Shown here: positions 57,495-64,000 of the stretch, one piece after another
Layout of the letters: each line of letters begins with the position of its first letter
Numbering within the stretch: the stretch's first letter is position 1
Assembly: GCF_016802725.1 (NCBI RefSeq)
Contig: NC_052669.1
Coordinates: forward strand, 6,997,501-7,061,500
DNA from: Solenopsis invicta
Taxonomy: Eukaryota; Arthropoda; Insecta; Hymenoptera; Formicidae
Direction of reading: 5' to 3'
Length of the DNA: 64,000 nt
Program-made: the position numbers and the translations under genes
The notes under the pieces: generated by a model
Told to the model about the DNA's origin: nothing
Databases searched by the model: none
Seen by the model: the letters and a program-made list of their open reading frames with translations, nothing else

Positions 57495-59648
57495 CTACCA
57501 TAGCCAAAATATACACGCGCTCGGCGACGCGATAACACGACCGGCTTGTAAGAATTGCGCAAAATCAGAAATTCGCGCGAGGGGGAGAGGGGGGGGAGAG
57601 AAGAATATCGCGTCGAGAATGCAGCCATGGAGCAGAGGGACGGGGGAGAGGGGGGCAATGTCTATTCCGACATTGCGAGTCAGCGCGTATACGGCAAAGT
57701 GACTCATCATCCCCGCATTGTTTCGTTAAATGGAATTTCTATCTAATTTAAATGCGGCTTAGCTAGAAATAATGCGATTATGCGTTAGCTTATTCTGTTT
57801 GTTAATCTCCTTTGCACACCATTGTTACCCCGTCGGCGGGCAAGGGGCGACACGGGGCGGCGGAGGGCGACGCGAGGAAGGGAGACGGAGAACCCGGCCC
57901 TCCCCTCTCTTCCTCACTTCCCCTCTTGCCGACTTGCCGTTTTGTACGGCACTGTACATTATTTCAGTACAGTCTACACAGCCGCTAGATCCTCTCTGGC
58001 TTATGGACTGTTCGCAGCGGTTCTCCTTTTCGATCTGCGACTGCAAATTTAATCTGCCTATCCAGTTGGATTTTCTCCACTTTAGCGGGATTATTCTATG
58101 GAATATTTAATTTTATTTTTTATTGCTTAATGTTTGTCGTGATTTCGGGCAAAAAAATTTTGCTCGGACCGATTTGAGAAATGCAACATGAATCGATCGC
58201 CGTTGATACAATTAATGGAAACTTGACACAATTGTCGTAATGCCATTTTGTCTTCTGCGATACAGTACGCAACACGCTCGCCGGTTTCTAACTGAATTAC
58301 TGACGGGCGATAACGCACCAATTAAAGGCGGGGGTTGCAGCACAAAGGGATCTAATTGAGTGCTCCGTTTTTAGAATATCGGCATTAGGTCTAATGGCGC
58401 GATCTGTAATTACTTATTCCTGACTGGACGACCTCTTTTTCATCTTCCTCTCGGGCCTTTGGGACCGGCTCGATCGGACGACTTATTAACGCTAACGGTA
58501 CAAAAGCATTGTAATTATGCCTCTCGCGTTATGCCGAGCAAAAGACGTATTTAATGACGCAAAGCGTTACGAGACAAATGAGATCGAGTAGGTCACGCAT
58601 TTACGCTGTGTTAGATCGACAGCTGTTGGTCCATTATTTCAGTATCTTCGTCGTCAATTTCAATTCGCTTAATTGCCGCTTCTAAGAAAATAAAACGACT
58701 AATAATGACTAATCGATGGAATCGGAACTGCCTTGTGAATTTCAAGTTTTAGACACGTCGTTCTAAATGTCGCTAGTTATTAAAATAATTGAAGGAATGG
58801 ATCATATAATTATATCGTTAATTTTATATACGTTTATGTAAAAATTGATGACGGTGTGAAATGGAAACAGATAAAATTGCAAACGGAACTGTCACTTGTA
58901 GTTAATTTGTAATCAAAATTGATCGCTTTTTTTTAAGGATGTATAGGACATTTCTCAAAACATTAAGGAAATTATGAAAAAAATTACAAATTGTTTTATA
59001 TTGCGTGATGGTAGTAGAAAAAATTTGGCATCAATTTTCTATTTGGATAAAAATTATTTATTATTTATTATCTTGAGTACTTAAATATTTTCGTGCTCAC
59101 AAAAAATTAAGATTTTTTTCTTAATCATGTAAAAAATAATTTTTAATAGAATTAACAAAATTATAAAGATATGTTGTTAAGTAAAAATATAATCTTATTT
59201 GCACAACTTTCATATGTATATAATTTATTTGAAGCGTTAATATTAAACACATTTCGAAATTTTATTTACTTTGCAGGGACTGTATGTCCGATGCATCCTT
59301 AAATGGATCATCGCGTCTGACGGACTTAATATTTGCAACTTATTTTCCGCGATTGTTTTGATCATGGAAACCGCTTCGTCGTTCGAGGGAGAGAACTGTA
59401 CACGGTGCGTTGCAACAAGAATTCCCAGGGCCGTATTTCGCGGAAGTCACTCCGGATTAACTGCATTAAAGTTTCTCCGCGGCTCCCTTAAAATATTGCA
59501 ACGGCTTAAACGTTTTTTAACGCCGAAACTTTTGCCTCCCTCGATTTATTCGAGAGCGAAATTATCCGTTATTTACCGACGAGAGAGCGGTAGGAAGAAG
59601 GCGGTGGTGGAGGTTGTTCTCTCTCACTCTCTTCTTCTCCCTCTCTTT

Positions 59649-59690
<42 letters not shown>

Positions 59691-62023
59691 TTCTCACTTT
59701 TTTTTCTTCGCTTCCCTCATCTCTCGACGGCGCTTTCGTATGTCTGGCGAAACCAGTTTTTGATCGCGCCGGGTTAAGGGCGGCCATTTCCGGTCCGCGC
59801 GCGCCTTCCTCCCTCCTCCTCTCCGTCCCTCTCCGCGTCCCTCATATCCGGTACGGCACTTGCAACGTTTTAAACCCGCTGCTCTCTCTGGTACACTCGG
59901 ACGACCTTTTTTTTTCCCCCCCGAGAGCTTGTCGGGCGTAAAATCTTCCCCGGCGCGGCGTCGGGACGGCGAGAGGGTCGAGAGGGGAGACGACGACGCT
60001 CGAAAAATAGGCAAAAAAATCCACCTTCATTATGAAACGTTATCTTTCTTTACGTCCGACTTAATTAGCTCGCCGCGTCCATTTTGGGGTATTACAATGC
60101 GCGGACCCGGGGACGACCCCGGGCGAAAATTAAGTCGCTCGTGCTGTCGCACGTGAATCGCCTTGATAGATTTAAGCTGCAATGATAAAATTCAATTTGA
60201 TTCTCGCCGCTGTCACGTAACGCGACTTTATTACGCCGGCTCTCGATTTCCTTTCTTTCTCCCCTCAAAAAGGACTGACCGTTTCCCGAAGAAATTTATG
60301 TGTAAATGCCTCGGCTAATAAGTGGATACGTGCAACAGACGTTTGCATTTATCCGGTCGTTTTACGACGTCGCGCTGAGACCTGCCATTTCGACGTTATT
60401 AATGAAGATTCATATTACGTGCTTCGCCACGATGGCGCGTTTCTCTATAAGCTCGTTTCAGCCGGATACAGAGGAAGATAGAGCTAAGAAAAATAACACA
60501 CATCTACCTCGCCGCATAATAAATGGCTTGTCATAACTGCTCCCATTTTTGCATAATCCTATCATGGATTAATGAACTCGATTTCTTTTTACTCGTGTCC
60601 ACGACCGTGAACACGATTCGGAAGCCGCGCGCGCGCGTGGTCCTTACGTATTCGCTGTATCTCGTGTCTCTTTTCGTATTAAAAATTCAATGGCTCTTCG
60701 GAATAAAATGATTAATATATGTAGAACGATCGAAGCATATCTGGATTTCTCGAAACAACAAACCGCAATTCGAGAGGCGAATTGGGTAGAAACGGGAAAG
60801 CGAAAGTGGTCGCCGATCGCGGTGGTCCAATTAAGATGAAAATTTAAGAGGATCGCGCGCGTGCACCGGCCGAGCCGGTGAGATTGTGAAAGCCGCCGCG
60901 CGCCGCCGCCGCCACCGTCGCCGCCGTCGCCGCCGTCGTCGTCGTCGGCACCGAATCGTCGTGGCGTTTTACGAGCGCTCCACGCGCGGCGATCGTCAGA
61001 AAAATAACGCTCGCGCGCGAGCTCGCTTTGGAGGTCGATGTAATTGCCTCGAGAAAGAGGGAGTGGAAAAAAAAAAGAATCAATGAAACCGATAGGTCCG
61101 TTACGTCGCTCCGTTTCACCTGCCTTCCCACGGCGCGCGCGTTACCGGTGCCGACCAAATTTACTCCGAATAAAACGTGGCGAACGTGTCGACGTGTTGC
61201 GTGTACGTGTTTGGTCGCGTGTGAATGTGCTGTGTATCTGATATTCTCCGTCCTCTTGAAACATACTTGTGAGAGCTGAATCTAATTGTCGGGCGTAATT
61301 AATTTTTTTAAATTATACGCAAATGGATCTCGGGCTTTTTTCATTCTTTTTTTTTTTTGTTTTTATTCGATTTTTCTCATCGGACCGCTGGTCCGTTTTC
61401 ATTTTGAGAAATTGAAAGGAATGTCGTACAATACTTTGTTGCTCCGTAGAAAAATGTTGGCGATGAGAGCCACTGATCGCGCGAGTGCTAGGTTAAAAGC
61501 GGCAATGAATAGAATTGATATAAATGGGACGGCGACCTGGCTTCGGTCTCGAAGTTGATTGTTTTTTCTTTCCCCTATCGTCGAATTGGTCGACAAGTGC
61601 CACTTTATTATCGCGACGAGTTCGTTACCGTGCTTTTACCAAATCGTTGACACGAGCCGATTAAGGTAGGAAAATTTCCGCTCGCCAAATACACATTAGC
61701 CTCCTCTCTATTAATGAATACGTGTGATTTTCTAATCAAATAATTTCCGTTTGTATTATTTTAATGAAATTTTCACAGTCCGCTATTGTTCAAAATTACT
61801 TTTAATCTTTCATCCATTATTTTACATGTAAAATAATAAAGAAAAAAATAGTAATAATTTGGCGTGAAAATTCGCCGTTCCCGAAATTCAGTGAAAAACA
61901 TACCGTTATTCTTGCAAATTTTGTAAAATGTAAATTGGTGCAATATTTTTCGCTTTAAAATTATATCTGCCTATGAGATATATTTATCTCTGCGGTGGTC
62001 GACGTCTATTTGAATGAGGTGAA
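57495..62023. other. Non-coding stretch, mixed CpG-rich and AT-rich
   Basis: A CT tract occurs at 59640-59687 and GCC/GTC triplets at 60897-60950. AT-rich DNA at 58.9-59.27 kb resembles interspersed repeat DNA. The 168-codon frame starting near 59271 ends in the CT tract and lacks a donor, so I do not call it. No gene is supported. Confidence 0.5.
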
Positions 62024-62461
62024 CACCCAGAGAAAAGTTTCTTCGCTTCAAAATATATGTGTTTAAATCAAAGAGAGATTTTGCGTTGCTACGGTTAAAG
62101 GAAAGTTTCTTTAATTTGAAGAAATTTTTTAGTTGCTCTTTTTATTTGAATTAAAGAAGTAGTTTGGTTGTGCAGTGCAAATCTCTTTTTTTTTTTTAAA
62201 TAAAAGAAATATATTTTTTTTCGAACCGAAACAACAAAATTATTTCTTACATTTCTGTTACTTTCTTGGAATTAAAAGATTATTCGTTTAAATGAAACAA
62301 ATAATTTAAACAACTGATATATTTTTTTTAAAGAAGCCCAACAACATCATTTCTTGATATCAAATAAATTTTTATTTTTCTCAGAGGTATTTTCACTTCA
62401 ACTTAAAAAAACCAAGTTAAAGAAACGATTTTATCAATTGAAACATAACTTTTCTCTTGTG
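62024..62461. mobile_element. MITE family B, copy 3 (reverse orientation)
   Basis: It begins CACCCAGAGAAAAGTTTCTTC and ends CAATTGAAACATAACTTTTCTC, the reverse complement of the left end of the copies at 4908 and 18377. At about 438 bp it is the most complete member here. Confidence 0.75.
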
Positions 62462-63433
62462 AGAGAGATGGGTTCCGCGCGTGATGCTGACCGCTCGCCG
62501 GAAAGCTAGAAACTAGGAGTCGCGGAAATTCCATGACGGCGGCAGTTCCGGTCGATCGTCGCCGCCCGTCTCGTAATCTATGGTTGGGATTAGCATTAGT
62601 ATCCCGACACGTATGCGTAACCCATATGATCGCGCTTGTAGCTACAAGTTGCGCCCGCGCGCGTTATTCGTATACGTGCACATACACACATACGCTCGTG
62701 TATACATACGACTAACATGTACATTGCTCTTCTCTCTATCTAGACACCCACCGCTATCCACAGTTTGAAGCACAATATATATTATATTATATGTATGTGT
62801 ATATATATACACACACACACACACACACGTATACACACACATACATCCACATTACATACATACATATACGCGTGCTTAAACAGATACGATAGATACGGCA
62901 GCTACAAACATATTCGCGCGCGACAGCGCGCGAGGTATAATTAGACGCGGCCTAGAGCCGTACTAATAGCGGTATCCTAGGACCCCAACACACGTCCACC
63001 GATATATCCATTGCTGGTAACCATTATCCCCGGGCTCTGTTTGCACGGATACGTCGCCTCCGGGACACGCGTACTCCGCACATACACATACACATTTGCG
63101 CTCGCACGTGCGTCTCTCTCTCTCTTTCTCTCTCTCTCTGTCTCTCTGTGCGCGCGTGTATTTGCATGCGCGCGAGAGCGTGCATTCGTCCCGTACCTAC
63201 CGTTATATGCGTTGCGCATATTCCGTGTCCATGTGTATCCTGCTTAAGTCAGCATACGCGCGCGCATTTGTGTGCGTGTGTACGTGTGTGCGTATTTACG
63301 CGTGTGTACGCGCAATCCTAATGAAGCCGCGCGCTCTGCGGGATTATGACAATTAGCACCGACGAGATCGAGCTGGTCGAAAAATGAGAGACAAGGATCG
63401 TCGGGACCTACGTGACGACGACGACGTCGATGA

Positions 63434-63469
<36 letters not shown>

Positions 63470-64000
63470 TCGCCGACTCCGTTCGCGCGCTCCCGTTTGA
63501 TGTATATTTTCGGTCGGCTCGCGCTATAAATGCGGAATGGTATATAATCGTAAATTAATACCCGGGCAGTTACGGCTGCGACTCTATTCCTCGTTGCACT
63601 CCGCGCGCTTATAAAGTATTCAGGTACTCTGTTTGCCCGCCACTTTCAATTCCCGATTAATTTCGATGAAACTGGTAAACCCTTCCGAGACCCGATATTA
63701 TATTTCTAGCGAATTTTATACATTGTTATTATTATTGTATACACATTTTTTTTAAACTTTTCTATTGTTTCTATGTTGCATATCATACGTAGTGTTCGTA
63801 TTTCCTTTGAAAAAATAAAGGAGAAATCTGAAAAATTGGGATTTTTCTCCCACATGTTTCCAAACCAGTTTGAACTAAGCAATTAAATTTATCAATTATT
63901 TTCGTAAAAATTTCGTTAAAAAAAGGTTTCGAGAAAATAAATCTGAAAGACAGCTACCCAAAATAACTGTCCTTTAGAGTAAAGGACGTAATTTATACTC
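62462..64000. other. Non-coding right flank with dense simple repeats
   Basis: TA and (AC)n tracts at 62.78-62.84 kb, CT at 63.11-63.14 kb, GT/GC-rich purine-pyrimidine alternation to 63.31 kb, and (GAC)n at 63413-63470. AT-rich DNA then runs to the window edge. No exon was recognised. Confidence 0.55.
63413..63470. repeat. (GAC)n triplet repeat
   Basis: About 19 GAC/GAT units. Read as GAC it would encode polyaspartate, but no splice-bounded exon surrounds it. Confidence 0.9.

Noticed and set aside
59271..59777. 168-codon frame following a TTTGCAG acceptor-like sequence
   Set aside because: No downstream donor; it ends in a CT microsatellite; the peptide shows no similarity to da or any family I know.

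Overview
The window is eukaryotic nuclear DNA from an arthropod, most likely a hymenopteran and plausibly an ant. Genes are split by GT-AG introns. CpG is abundant around promoters, while AT-rich introns are full of short inverted-repeat transposons (MITEs) and CT/GA, GT and GTC microsatellites. The protein-level matches are insect. No bacterial operon, CRISPR array, rRNA or convincing tRNA was seen. The species call is inference.

Layout. Positions 575-1943 hold a complete six-exon gene for a small membrane protein of the type-1 angiotensin II receptor-associated protein family (ATRAP/AGTRAP), read on +. About 1.1 kb downstream, also on +, a TATA box plus initiator (3015-3050) drives the first coding exon of daughterless (da), the class I bHLH E-protein. 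A 22-kb first intron follows. Further da exons lie at 25240-25289, 26876-27121, 27368-27396 and 27739-27783. The bHLH exons are not in the window, so the gene runs off the right edge or its later exons escaped detection.

From 27.8 to 64 kb there is no other clear coding gene. Three things stand out. At 29.83-30.99 kb there is a degenerate tandem array of about six CpG-rich units of roughly 195 bp. Just after it, at 31211-31264, is a weak candidate first coding exon. At 52.1-54.08 kb a CpG-rich leader ends in a convincing 63-codon first exon. Its N-terminal motif (acidic stretch, then L-x-x-V-F-Q and an aromatic-x-x-Ile) resembles the N-terminus of Daughterless. That exon, the 31-kb candidate and the last recognised da exon all end in phase 0, so all could join one downstream da exon. 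I therefore propose alternative da promoters, as known for vertebrate E-protein genes, but only transcript data can prove it.

The rest is intron or intergenic DNA carrying at least ten MITE families. Several have unrelated interiors but the same terminus (CACTGAGAAAAA or close variants). There are nested insertions at 11.5-12.0 and 51.0-52.0 kb, a four-unit tandem MITE array at 54.2-55.3 kb, and a 675-bp element flanked by TTAA duplications at 24.2 kb.
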